Below are positions 1 through 7,217 of a stretch of DNA of 20,900 nt, in pieces; positions within the stretch are counted from its first letter, which is position 1, and every line of letters starts with the position of its first letter. Source of the DNA: a virus. The notes beneath the pieces were generated by a model, which saw only the letters and a list, made by a program, of their open reading frames with translations, was not told the DNA's origin and did no database searches. The stretch is taken from the IMG/VR virus record IMGVR_UViG_3300042878_000096, positions 1-20,900 of that record; one strand, written 5' to 3'. The position numbers and the translations under genes are program-made.

Positions 1-466
1 ACCAAAACCATCCACCAGTAAGTGCGGCAAACTTAGGAGTAGAAACAAGATCAGGCTCCATAACAAAATCCACACCCAATGCTTTACTAGCATGGAAATA
101 GTTAGCATGACCAGTGAGTTGAATACATCCACGACCACGGAAGCGATAACCATCGCCAGAATTTTCGTCACGATTGCCCATGCGAGAAGAATAGACCATA
201 TTTGCGATCTTTTTAGGATTTCCACCATATTCATTAGCCTTCTCCAAGGTAGGAAACCTTCTAGGCCATAACTTCATAAGCGTTGCCGCACGATAGTTTA
301 GGTTTTCCTCAAGGATACGAAAATTCCCACATTCATGGCTACATTGACCAATAAACATGGCTTTTTGATTGTTTGAATTGATGTTGAAACGGGAGAATGT
401 CTCATTTAGAGCATCCACCCACTCCGCACCAATGTGGAGTTGTTTTAGTTGTTCAGCGTTTACCAT
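1..466 (-). CDS. GH19 chitinase-like endolysin (C-terminus outside window)
   Basis: Peptidoglycan-degrading endolysin of the glycoside hydrolase 19 (chitinase-like) fold, last gene of the lysis cassette in the window. Reading down from the ATG at 466 gives 155 residues with no stop before the edge, so the C-terminus is missing. The family signature is clear: QCSHECGNF (residues 41-49) carries the expected catalytic Glu45, ENLNY (54-58) the second acidic residue Glu54, and GYRFRGRGCIQLTGHANY (106-123) is the substrate-cleft block typical of phage GH19 lysins. The start is supported by a strong Shine-Dalgarno GGAGG (473-477) six bases upstream. It overlaps the end of the inner-membrane spanin by 14 nt. 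No signal peptide is seen, so release should depend on a holin. Family assignment is recognition from motifs; identity as this phage's main lysin is inference. Confidence 0.9.
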   Translation of the reverse strand, partial: MVNAEQLKQLHIGAEWVDALNETFSRFNINSNNQKAMFIGQCSHECGNFRILEENLNYRAATLMKLWPRRFPTLEKANEYGGNPKKIANMVYSSRMGNRDENSGDGYRFRGRGCIQLTGHANYFHASKALGVDFVMEPDLVSTPKFAALTGGWFW

Positions 467-917
467 TTACAGCCTCCATCACTTTGTTGTAACTGTCGAT
501 ACAGGCGTTGAGTTGGTTGATTGCTTTGTCTCCGTCTGCGATGATTTGAGCAATAAGTCTGAGAACCTCTGTGTCAGATTCGCTTCCCGCTTTTGTGCTA
601 TCTCCGCTGGAAGGGGTGGGACTTGAACTGGTTTGTACGCAACTTGTGGACGGGAGGCGCACCCTACCAGCACGAATAGCACGATCAAGACTAGACTGTT
701 TTTCAGTAATGGCATTATTGGCCTCCTGTAACTTGGTTGAGTTTTCATTAAGTTGTTTGGTGAGTTCTTGCTCTTTTACACGGGCTTCCTCGTTCTTGAC
801 AGCAATCTCTGCTTGCATCTCAATATCACGATCATCCCATCCCTTATGGTGTCCATAGAAATACACGCTTACAGCCACCAAAATAGCACCCAATATCATC
901 CAAGGATTAGGAATCAT
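453..917 (-). CDS. Inner-membrane spanin (Rz-like)
   Basis: 154-residue i-spanin that would work with the o-spanin nested inside it to fuse inner and outer membranes at the end of lysis. The sequence shows a single N-terminal membrane segment (about residues 6-22, WMILGAILVAVSVYFYG), then a long charged, Gln/Glu/Lys-rich helical stretch (about 30-90) expected to be a periplasmic coiled coil, then a Ser/Thr/Pro-rich linker and a final helical part with a Cys. The start ATG overlaps the stop of the upstream holin-like gene as ATGA (914-917), so translation is probably coupled. Size and topology match Rz proteins of phages of Gram-negative hosts; the pair is assigned mainly by architecture and by the embedded lipoprotein frame. 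Confidence 0.85.
   Translation of the reverse strand: MIPNPWMILGAILVAVSVYFYGHHKGWDDRDIEMQAEIAVKNEEARVKEQELTKQLNENSTKLQEANNAITEKQSSLDRAIRAGRVRLPSTSCVQTSSSPTPSSGDSTKAGSESDTEVLRLIAQIIADGDKAINQLNACIDSYNKVMEAVNGKR
479..715 (-). CDS. Outer-membrane spanin lipoprotein (Rz1-like), nested in Rz
   Basis: 78-residue lipoprotein read in a different frame entirely inside the Rz-like gene. An N-terminal hydrophobic segment ends in a good lipobox, LVGC with Cys19 as the lipidation site, followed by a short Pro-rich part (KPVQVPPLPAEIAQ) typical of Rz1. The start was chosen at the ATG at 715 because a near-perfect Shine-Dalgarno AGGAGG (722-727) sits six bases upstream. An in-frame ATG at 748 would put charged residues before the signal peptide and lacks such a site. 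The mature protein should be anchored in the outer membrane and bind the i-spanin C-terminus across the periplasm. A fully nested Rz1 is well known (lambda). Confidence 0.85.
   Translation of the reverse strand: MPLLKNSLVLIVLFVLVGCASRPQVAYKPVQVPPLPAEIAQKREANLTQRFSDLLLKSSQTETKQSTNSTPVSTVTTK
722..727 (-). promoter_or_regulatory. Strong ribosome binding site of the nested o-spanin
   Basis: AGGAGG on the minus strand, six bases before the ATG at 715 and lying within the Rz-like coding sequence. It decides the start of the o-spanin over the upstream in-frame ATG at 748 and is strong evidence that the nested frame is a real gene. Confidence 0.75.
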
Positions 918-1420
918 TGATCAGCCCTCGCTAATGCCCTCTCATTGGCTATTTTCTCCTTCTCAGGGTCAATATAGTCAGGTGGAGTAGTAGGCGGTGG
1001 TGGTGCTCTCCATTCCTCATCCAAAGGAGGGTTCACCCATGCTGGCATAGCACCAGATGACACCCAAGTAGAGGTAGATGGTGGTGGAGGCGTTGTAGGG
1101 GTGCTAGGAGGCGTTACAGGGGGCGTTGTAGGCGTTGCCATCTTCTCAGCCAATGTCTGCACACCTTTACGGCTCATAACGCCACCGATGCCACCAACAA
1201 TGAGCAAAACAATGTCGTTGAGCATCTTGAGATAACCCTGATCAATCGGAGCCATGCTCTTAATGGGTTGCGTCACAAAGGTAACGCTATACAGCATAAA
1301 GAACACAATGCCAGCCAAGATAACAGTCACGATAAGGACTACTAAAGCCCAAACCCTAACCTCTATCTCATCTTGCGTCAGAAGCCGATTGACTTGGAAT
1401 TTGTGGGGGTTGTTGGACAA
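914..1420 (-). CDS. Holin-like membrane protein with Pro-rich tail
   Basis: 168 residues. One clear membrane segment (about 23-44, VWALVVLIVTVILAGIVFFM), a second shorter hydrophobic stretch (about 68-82, NDIVLLIVGGIGGVM), then a low-complexity Pro/Thr-rich region (about 97-150) and a charged C-terminus. Position directly before the spanins and the GH19 endolysin, and the two-segment topology, suggest a holin, but I cannot name a holin family. The start is TTG at 1420, chosen because GGAG lies seven bases upstream and no ATG occurs before the first membrane segment. A weak start codon would suit a lysis-timing protein (inference). The 5' end overlaps the preceding lipoprotein gene by 53 nt; the 3' end overlaps the i-spanin start as ATGA. 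Confidence 0.65.
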   Translation of the reverse strand: MSNNPHKFQVNRLLTQDEIEVRVWALVVLIVTVILAGIVFFMLYSVTFVTQPIKSMAPIDQGYLKMLNDIVLLIVGGIGGVMSRKGVQTLAEKMATPTTPPVTPPSTPTTPPPPSTSTWVSSGAMPAWVNPPLDEEWRAPPPPTTPPDYIDPEKEKIANERALARADQ

Positions 1421-1598
1421 CTTGTTTCTCCAATATAGGTGCTACTAGGTAATCAGGACAGTCTTGGGTGAATTGGCAGTCAGGGCGTTGGCACTTTTTT
1501 AATGAAAAGTTTTTTGGATTTTGACATTCATATCTCCACCTGTCTTCGCACCCATAAAGCAAGAAAATAGCAATTAAAATTATGTATTTAGTCTTCAT
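1368..1598 (-). CDS. Small Cys-rich lipoprotein (apparent 3' part of a gene split by HNH)
   Basis: 76 residues: basic N-terminus, hydrophobic segment and a lipobox-like LLYGC with Cys17. The Tyr before Gly is unusual for a lipobox. The mature part has four further Cys (25, 36, 41, 47) and begins EDRWRYECQNPKN, a pattern I associate with a conserved small lipoprotein of podovirus-like phages. Its ATG overlaps the HNH gene stop as ATGA (1595-1598). A 15-codon signal peptide with a better lipobox lies on the other side of the HNH gene at 2142-2189, suggesting that the endonuclease interrupted the original gene and this copy regained a start and signal sequence. Role unknown; a place in the cell envelope follows from the lipobox. 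Confidence 0.7.
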   Translation of the reverse strand: MKTKYIILIAIFLLYGCEDRWRYECQNPKNFSLKKCQRPDCQFTQDCPDYLVAPILEKQVVQQPPQIPSQSASDAR

Positions 1599-2098
1599 GT
1601 TGTGTGGTGAGTGAAGTATTTATCTTCTGCCTTTTTTCTTGCTTCTACGGCTTCGTCAACTGTTGCAAAATATCCAATATGGATTGTTTTTCTATTGTGC
1701 ATTATGTTCACAGAAAATGGTTTTGTTTTTAGATATTTTCTATGATAAACACCCCGATGACCAGAAGAATTAGTGCTTTTTAAAGACATATTTTCTGCAT
1801 TTTGTTTTGGACTTGCCAATCTTAAATTGGTTGCAATGTTGTTTGTCCTGTCTCTATCTATGTGGTCAATATTTATTATGGGAAATGCACCATAAACATA
1901 AAGCCACATTAGGCGATGCGCCAAATAATCATGTTGATCCACTCGAATAGCAACATAACCATTTACAGTTAAAGCCCCTGCTTCTTGGCCTTTCTTTGCT
2001 TTTCCGCCCATTGTGTGCTTCCAAACAAAGATTCCTTTTTCCGTATCTACATCTAACAATTCGCAAAGTCTGTCTCGTGTAAGTTGGCTAGTTTCCAT
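1595..2098 (-). CDS. HNH homing endonuclease with C-terminal AP2 domain
   Basis: 167-residue free-standing HNH endonuclease. Residues about 43-65 (ALTVNGYVAIRVDQHDYLAH then RLMW) and INIDHIDRDRTNNIATNLR (75-93) followed by QNAEN are the signature of the HNH_3 type, with Asp78-His79 and Asn91 as key residues. Residues about 111-160 (SSGHRGVYHRK ... HIGYFATVDEAVEAR) form an AP2-like DNA-binding domain, a usual partner in phage homing enzymes. The start was set at the ATG at 2098 because GGAG lies five bases upstream; the longer frame from TTG at 2158 adds residues unrelated to the family. Positions 1621-1800 are only about 32% G+C by my count, lower than the structural genes, which fits recent transfer. 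The last codon overlaps the downstream lipoprotein as ATGA. Confidence 0.92.
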   Translation of the reverse strand: METSQLTRDRLCELLDVDTEKGIFVWKHTMGGKAKKGQEAGALTVNGYVAIRVDQHDYLAHRLMWLYVYGAFPIINIDHIDRDRTNNIATNLRLASPKQNAENMSLKSTNSSGHRGVYHRKYLKTKPFSVNIMHNRKTIHIGYFATVDEAVEARKKAEDKYFTHHTT

Positions 2099-2141
2099 AA
2101 ATACTCCATATAATGATGTGTGAAGTATAACTGACAACATA

Positions 2142-2189
2142 CTATTCTTCGCAACCAACTAAAAGCATAAGCACCAATAAATACTTCAT
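2142..2189 (-). pseudogene. 15-codon lipoprotein signal-peptide remnant upstream of HNH
   Basis: ATG at 2189 overlaps the stop of the upstream 58-residue gene as ATGA and encodes MKYLLVLMLLVGCEE then TAG. This is a complete lipoprotein signal peptide with a good lipobox (LVGC) and two acidic residues, then an immediate stop. The downstream lipoprotein at 1368-1598 reaches the equivalent point with YGCED and continues. A 12-base block (2146-2157) matches 1543-1554 with one mismatch. I interpret this as the 5' stump of the lipoprotein gene cut by insertion of the HNH gene. It could instead be a functional micro-lipopeptide or a leader peptide. Confidence 0.55.
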
Positions 2190-2362
2190 TTAGATTCTTT
2201 CAGTTCTTGTTTCAACTTGCGTAACTCTTTCATCTCTCGTTTTAGTTGTGCTTTCATGTAAAGAGTCTCCACATAAGCCATTGAGGTTGCACCTACGACA
2301 ACGCATAGCATCACTCCGATTAAAACCCACCAGATAAGTTTTGCAGTTGCCACATTAGCCAT
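2186..2362 (-). CDS. Small membrane protein with charged coiled-coil tail
   Basis: 58 residues. N-terminal membrane segment (about 7-27, AKLIWWVLIGVMLCVVVGAT) followed by a strongly charged helix rich in Lys, Glu and Leu (about 36-58) of coiled-coil character. The frame overlaps the 3' end of the preceding coiled-coil membrane protein by 43 nt and ends in an ATGA overlap with the lipoprotein remnant. No strong ribosome site precedes the ATG at 2362; ATG at 2309 is preceded too closely by GGAG and would cut into the membrane segment. The position at the start of the lysis region suggests a holin/antiholin or accessory lysis protein, but no family is recognised. Confidence 0.6.
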   Translation of the reverse strand: MANVATAKLIWWVLIGVMLCVVVGATSMAYVETLYMKAQLKREMKELRKLKQELKESK

Positions 2363-3042
2363 CCAAAAATCGTAGATATAAACACAATAGCAACCCCTCC
2401 ACTTACCAATTCAATGACAAATATTTCTTCTTGTTCTTGTTTCCATCTTTGTAATCTTAATTTCTTAACTTCTTCTGATCTAGCCCATTCTTGCTCTTGT
2501 TGAATTTTTGCATACATCTTTAGAAACCTTGTATAGATTGCCTTCAGTTCAACAGGGGCATAGACAGTCATTTGCTCCCTAATTTGAGCATCAAGGTTTT
2601 CCATTTGGAGTTCCACCAAGGCACGTTCAATAGCCTTTTTAGAAGTATTTTGATCTGGGTCATAGTGTTCCTTAGATTCTGCCTCTAGAGAGGCATAGTA
2701 ATTGGTTAGTTGAGCCTGTATGTCAAAGAAGTTGCCCAGTTGGACTCCCACTTCATTGATGGTTTGTAATTCAACTTCTTCATAAGTCTGTTGCTTCTTG
2801 GAAGCGGCTTTCGCTTTCGCCAAAGGCTTGGGGGTGTCTTCTGGCTTGGACTTGGGTTTTGGGTTAAACAGTCCAAGAAGCCAATCCCAGATTCCCTTGA
2901 TGGCCTTGACATCAGCCATGACCCCTTCAATTGTCTTCTTAGCACCCTCCAGTTCCATGCGCCCTTCATGGAGCATCGCACACCCTGATTTAATGGCAGA
3001 GACTGCGCCTTGGGCAAGAAGGAGGAGGCTAAAAGGGTCAAT
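2320..3042 (-). CDS. Membrane-anchored coiled-coil phage protein, likely ATT start
   Basis: 240 residues if started at ATT 3042, or 218 from the ATG at 2976. Long charged helical regions (EVELQTINEVG onwards) end in a C-terminal membrane segment (about residues 207-232, VSGGVAIVFISTIFGWLMW). A Pro/Lys-rich linker lies near residues 60-80. The ATT start is preferred because AGGAG (3049-3053) lies six bases upstream, an in-frame TAA at 3046 bars anything further up, and the extension DPFSLLLLAQGAVSAIKSGC continues the amphipathic helix and resembles N-termini I associate with this phage protein type. The ATG at 2976 has only a weak AGGG upstream. It sits between the ejection-type genes and the lysis genes; function unknown. 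Confidence 0.7.
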   Translation of the reverse strand: MDPFSLLLLAQGAVSAIKSGCAMLHEGRMELEGAKKTIEGVMADVKAIKGIWDWLLGLFNPKPKSKPEDTPKPLAKAKAASKKQQTYEEVELQTINEVGVQLGNFFDIQAQLTNYYASLEAESKEHYDPDQNTSKKAIERALVELQMENLDAQIREQMTVYAPVELKAIYTRFLKMYAKIQQEQEWARSEEVKKLRLQRWKQEQEEIFVIELVSGGVAIVFISTIFGWLMWQLQNLSGGF

Positions 3043-3048
3043 GGTTTA

Positions 3049-3053
3049 CTCCT
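3049..3053 (-). promoter_or_regulatory. Ribosome binding site pointing to an ATT start codon
   Basis: AGGAG on the minus strand, overlapping the TAG stop (3052-3054) of the preceding ejection-type gene and placed six bases before ATT at 3042. No ATG, GTG or TTG lies at a usable distance in the open frame, so the site only makes sense for the ATT. Confidence 0.55.
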
Positions 3054-4770
3054 ACGGCCTATTGGGAGCCATATTGTTGAGTTCAATGCGAGGAAGTCGA
3101 TCTTCTTTGTTGTATTGAAATACTGTGCTTGGGGCAAGTACGCCACCAGATTGAGGCGATGTTTGTGATAACAAACCACCAGCCCGTTTTATCAACTCAG
3201 GTCGTGAACGCAATAAAGCATCTATTGCGGCTTGCCCACCAGGACTATAGACTGTTGGCACACCAGTAATTAATCCAGCCGCAATCATTGGTTCTGTAAA
3301 CATTCCATAACCACCAGCCACCCTAGTAGCAATATTTCCTTCTAGCGTTGCTTGTGATTGATTTCCAAGCACCTGAATACCAGCATCAGAAATCTCTTGG
3401 CTTTTTGCTGTACCTTTAGCAAATGCTGATTTATTTCTTGTCTTGTCTGCTTGTCTTACAGCAGTTGAAAACTGTTTTGGTGTAAATACGCCACTATCTG
3501 CCCCAGAATTAGCGGCGGCAATATTGATTACAGACAAATCACTATAAGCACTATCAACTCTACGCAACTGTGGCGTTTGTTTTGGGTTTTGGAAGTACAA
3601 CTCTTTTTTCAAAACACCTAAAACATCACTCAATGCCTGACCAACTTCTCTTTCAGAAGCATTTGAACTATTTATGTAGTTGCTGGCTTTTTTACGCAAG
3701 TCTGACTCAATACCCTTGAATGTTTTACCATCCAATTTTTGACCAGAAAATTTACCTAATACTATATTATTGAGTGTTTGGGCAACTTCTTGTCTTTGGT
3801 TTGCTGATAAATTTGTGTTTTTGCTTAAAGACGAAAGAATATTGCTTGTAGTTGCAAAATCCAAGTCAAATGACATTTTTGCCAACACTTCATCATACTT
3901 TTTAGACACTTCATTTGAAGCGTACATGATTGCATCTCTGCCAACTACATCAGCGGGAAGTTGCAATTTATCTGCTTTTGTTGGATCACTTGCTTTGCCC
4001 AATGCCTTGTTAATAATGCCTTTATTAAAGTCAAACAAAACACGCTGTCGTGCGTTGGTAATACTGTCTCCTATGAGAGGTAGATTTTGTGCAAATTCTT
4101 CAAATGTATTAAATTTGCCACCCAATGTTTGACCTGTGGTTGGCATAATTCCAAGATCACGCATAGTTTGTTCTGCTTTAGAAACAAGCGGATTTAATGC
4201 TCTACCAACACCAGAAATAACTTTTTCTCCAATAGGAGCCGTTACCCCACTAACAATAACTTGTTCGGCTTTTTGACTACCAAAGTCACCCTCTCCTGTA
4301 ACTGGTTGCATTGCTCCACCAGCAACTCCACTACCAACTGCTTGCGTAGTTCTACCATAACCAGCCGCACGGGTTAATTGAGCCGCCCTTGTGGCAGGAA
4401 CAATAGAAGCAGGGTTAATTATGTTTCCCGCTAATCTAGATACATCAAACCCTGTTTGACCTTGAGCCTGACGCTGTTGTTGGTATGCCTGTTCTTCAGA
4501 ACGAGCAAGTTCATCCATGCGCTGTGCTTCGCCTGTAAAGAATTCACTAACAGGGTTTTTGTATGCTCCAAATCCTGAAGTTACACTAGCCAAAGCCCGT
4601 GGCAAAAGTTGTGCGCCACCTGTGATAGGGTCTTTTAACCCCATCATAAATCCTGAAGATGGGGGTGTAACTTGCGCTTGTGGAGCAAGCAGTTTTTCTA
4701 TTTGTTCGTCAGTAGTTCCTTCTGGAAACTCAATAACGTCATTGCCTACTTGTACATATATTGATGCCAT
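3052..4770 (-). CDS. Putative DNA ejection / internal virion protein (third of three)
   Basis: 572 residues. The N-terminus IEFPEGTTDEQIEKLLAP is a short acidic helix motif seen at the start of many phage structural proteins. Residues about 40-190 are Gly/Ala-rich and helical with hydrophobic stretches (ASVTSGFG, VGSGVAGGAM), and the rest is alternating helical and Asn/Gln/Ser-rich sequence. Size and position as the last of three consecutive Gln/Ala-rich proteins after the tail hub parallel P22 gp7-gp20-gp16 and T7 gp14-gp15-gp16, which leave the virion and build a conduit for DNA. That is inference from order and composition; I see no lytic transglycosylase motif. The ATG at 4770 has GGAG seven bases upstream and starts just before the end of the preceding gene's stop. 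Confidence 0.6.
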   Translation of the reverse strand: MASIYVQVGNDVIEFPEGTTDEQIEKLLAPQAQVTPPSSGFMMGLKDPITGGAQLLPRALASVTSGFGAYKNPVSEFFTGEAQRMDELARSEEQAYQQQRQAQGQTGFDVSRLAGNIINPASIVPATRAAQLTRAAGYGRTTQAVGSGVAGGAMQPVTGEGDFGSQKAEQVIVSGVTAPIGEKVISGVGRALNPLVSKAEQTMRDLGIMPTTGQTLGGKFNTFEEFAQNLPLIGDSITNARQRVLFDFNKGIINKALGKASDPTKADKLQLPADVVGRDAIMYASNEVSKKYDEVLAKMSFDLDFATTSNILSSLSKNTNLSANQRQEVAQTLNNIVLGKFSGQKLDGKTFKGIESDLRKKASNYINSSNASEREVGQALSDVLGVLKKELYFQNPKQTPQLRRVDSAYSDLSVINIAAANSGADSGVFTPKQFSTAVRQADKTRNKSAFAKGTAKSQEISDAGIQVLGNQSQATLEGNIATRVAGGYGMFTEPMIAAGLITGVPTVYSPGGQAAIDALLRSRPELIKRAGGLLSQTSPQSGGVLAPSTVFQYNKEDRLPRIELNNMAPNRP

Positions 4771-4771
4771 T

Positions 4772-6124
4772 TTATTCTCCAGTCACCGATTCTATTTTTC
4801 CAGTTGCAGGATTTAATCTTTTGGTTACTCGTGGCGCAGATGGTGCTGGTTGCATTGGTTGTAAAGGCAAATCACCACCAGTTTTTCCAGTTTGTACTTG
4901 TTTTTGCAAACGAGCAATATTGTTGTTAGTTTTTCTTTCTGCGCTTTCCAAAATACGTTTCATTGATTCTGGTTCTAGGCGTTGCTCTCCTGCAACAACT
5001 TTTTGCAAATACTTTAATTCTTCATTGGAATCATTGCCGCCAAATTGTTGCAATCTTGGAATAACAATTTCGCCAATGTTAGCGAGGAACACTTCTGTAT
5101 TTTGTACCTTCTTAGAATCTCCAATCATTCCACCAGAATACTTAGCAATAAATCCTTTTTCGGGGCCAAAAGCACCTGCATAAATGCCTTGTCCAACCAA
5201 CTTTGTAGCGTCTTGTATTGCGGTTTGTAAAGAATATTGCTCCTCAATGTTAGCAACCTTAGCACCAATATTTTTACCCGCTTCTTTTGATGCGGCTCCT
5301 GAATCAATTGTGATGCCACCAATAGTTACATTACCAGAACCTTTTTTTGCGCCTTCAAGTTTACTTTCAATAAACTGATTCATTCTGTTTTTAAATGTTT
5401 CTGTTTCTGGCATTATTCCAGCATCAATAAGAGTTTGAGCAAATGGTGAGATTTTATCTTTTGAATTATCTAAACGTTTTATTTGCGCTACTATGCTATC
5501 GTATTGAGGACTACCCTTATCTTGCCCCATTGCTTTCAAAGTTTGTAGTTGTGTTGTTAAAGACCCAATTTCTTGAGAAATTTGTATAGCGTCAGCAACC
5601 TTATCTGGTTTTGGAGTAATCAATGATGAAAGTTGGTTGCTAAGAAATGCAAGTGTGTTTGTTTTTTTATCCGAATCTGGCTCCGCTGTAACTTGGTTTA
5701 TTTGTTGCCTTAATGTTGCTGATGCCAAAGCATTGCGTTGTTCTGGAGTCATCTTTTCAGCAGTTCTTTGCTGAATCAAAGCATAGTCACTTTGTGCTTT
5801 ACGCAAATAGTTTGATAACTCTAACGCACCAGGCTGATCTCCTTCGGATGCCAACCTTTGTATTCCCCTTTGTATTGATTCAGGATCATTTGGGTCAACT
5901 TGTTGCATTACAGCATTTCGTGCGCTGATGATGCGTAACTGTGGGTCTTCAGCACCCAATGCACCCGCCAACCGTCTACCACCATAGATAAGGCTAGTAC
6001 GAGCAGACGCAAAAGGATCCATTTGTCCTAGTTCTGCCGACTGTGCTAATGCCTGTCTGTTTTGTTGTGCTTGGTATCCTTCAGGGGTTATACCAAATAA
6101 ACCACCCATAATTGATTCTGCCAT
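4772..6124 (-). CDS. Putative DNA ejection / internal virion protein (second of three)
   Basis: 450 residues, almost entirely predicted helix, rich in Gln, Ala, Leu and charged residues with no membrane segment or enzyme motif. The N-terminal GGLFGITPEGYQAQQNRQA and several long amphipathic stretches fit an internal virion protein. The start was set at the ATG at 6124 because a strong site AAGGAG lies eight bases upstream; the longer frame from 6148 would place that site inside the gene. Only two bases separate its stop from the next start codon. Its length is close to P22 gp20 (471 residues), and the context is a trio of ejection-type proteins. No catalytic function is claimed. Confidence 0.6.
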   Translation of the reverse strand: MAESIMGGLFGITPEGYQAQQNRQALAQSAELGQMDPFASARTSLIYGGRRLAGALGAEDPQLRIISARNAVMQQVDPNDPESIQRGIQRLASEGDQPGALELSNYLRKAQSDYALIQQRTAEKMTPEQRNALASATLRQQINQVTAEPDSDKKTNTLAFLSNQLSSLITPKPDKVADAIQISQEIGSLTTQLQTLKAMGQDKGSPQYDSIVAQIKRLDNSKDKISPFAQTLIDAGIMPETETFKNRMNQFIESKLEGAKKGSGNVTIGGITIDSGAASKEAGKNIGAKVANIEEQYSLQTAIQDATKLVGQGIYAGAFGPEKGFIAKYSGGMIGDSKKVQNTEVFLANIGEIVIPRLQQFGGNDSNEELKYLQKVVAGEQRLEPESMKRILESAERKTNNNIARLQKQVQTGKTGGDLPLQPMQPAPSAPRVTKRLNPATGKIESVTGE

Positions 6125-6135
6125 TTGGTTACTCC

Positions 6136-7206
6136 TTAAATATCCCAATTAATTGATGTTGGAACTTGTCCTTGCCCACCAAATCCATACACATTTTGTG
6201 CCCCATATTGATTCATTGCTTGTTGTGCATTTACATAAGGATTTCTATATTGATTAATTGCTTGACTTGTTCCAACACCCTGTAAAACATTAGCCAATGG
6301 GTTGAAAGCGTTTCCTGCTTGTGCAGTCTGGGCGGCACTCATTCCACCTCGTAGTAACGATTGTCCAACATTAGCACCTGCCGTAGCAGAACGACCACCC
6401 AATGCACTACCAATTTCAAGACCCTGCTGACCCATTTGTTCAATAGTTCCACCCAAGCCCAATGAAGTTTGGAATGGTGACAATGCGCCAACTTGACCCT
6501 GTTGATAACTTCCAAGCAAGTTAGCACCTGTGCCAAACAATCCTGCACCAAAAGCAGTTTGTTGTTGACCTGCTTGTGTAGCCTGTGCCGCCAACTGTGC
6601 ATCTTGTTGTGCCAATGCGTTGTAGTAGGCTTCCATCTCAGGATTAGTTGCGCTTAGTCCTAAACCGCCGCCTGGTCGAAGTCCTGTTCCTCCAACAGAC
6701 AAGCCTTCACGACCTGTTTGGAAATTCCTATTTCTTAACTCTGCCAACTGACGTTCACGGGTTGGTGCAAGTAAGTTTTGCTGGCTCAATATATACTTTT
6801 GAGCAACTTGTTCTGGAGACTCTGCTAAATATTGACTACCAAGGTTAAACAACCCAGTAGCCGCACCAGTTAAAGGAGCGTACTGTTCAGGAGCCATCAG
6901 CCCTTGTTGTAACTGTCTTCCAGTTAACCCTAGTAGTTGGTCTTGATAGGCTCGTAACTCAGGAGATACTGTGTAATCAGCACTTGAGAGTTGCCCAGAC
7001 GGATCAAAACCGAACTGAGATGCTCCAAAACGAGTAGTAACACCAACAGGCCGAAACCTAGCCGCATCAGCCGCTATTCTTGCAGAATCTCGTTGAGCGT
7101 TAGCAGAAGTCTCTGCCGCATCTGCCGCAGATTGACCTTGCATTACGCCGCCAAGGATGCTTCCTCCTGCTGATAAAGCCATTGATGTTGTTACTGGATC
7201 ACCCAT
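6136..7206 (-). CDS. Putative DNA ejection / internal virion protein (first of three)
   Basis: 356 residues, strikingly rich in Gly, Ala and Gln. An N-terminal Gly/Ala hydrophobic segment (about residues 8-22, MALSAGGSILGGVMQ) leads into an Ala-rich helix (AADAAETSANAQRDSARIAA). The middle is Gln-rich and the C-terminus Asn/Tyr/Gln-rich (QYRNPYVNAQQAMNQYGAQN). This composition is typical of small internal virion or ejection proteins encoded just after the tail hub in podoviruses. The ATG at 7206 has GGAG about seven bases upstream. The gene lies 11 bases before the next start codon's gene, with that gene's ribosome site directly after this stop. Confidence 0.6.
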   Translation of the reverse strand: MGDPVTTSMALSAGGSILGGVMQGQSAADAAETSANAQRDSARIAADAARFRPVGVTTRFGASQFGFDPSGQLSSADYTVSPELRAYQDQLLGLTGRQLQQGLMAPEQYAPLTGAATGLFNLGSQYLAESPEQVAQKYILSQQNLLAPTRERQLAELRNRNFQTGREGLSVGGTGLRPGGGLGLSATNPEMEAYYNALAQQDAQLAAQATQAGQQQTAFGAGLFGTGANLLGSYQQGQVGALSPFQTSLGLGGTIEQMGQQGLEIGSALGGRSATAGANVGQSLLRGGMSAAQTAQAGNAFNPLANVLQGVGTSQAINQYRNPYVNAQQAMNQYGAQNVYGFGGQGQVPTSINWDI

Positions 7207-7217
7207 TTTCTTCTCCC

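Noticed and set aside
369-858. Plus-strand open frames at 369-626 and 571-858
   Set aside because: They are antisense to the well-supported endolysin and spanin genes, have no ribosome site and no recognisable sequence.
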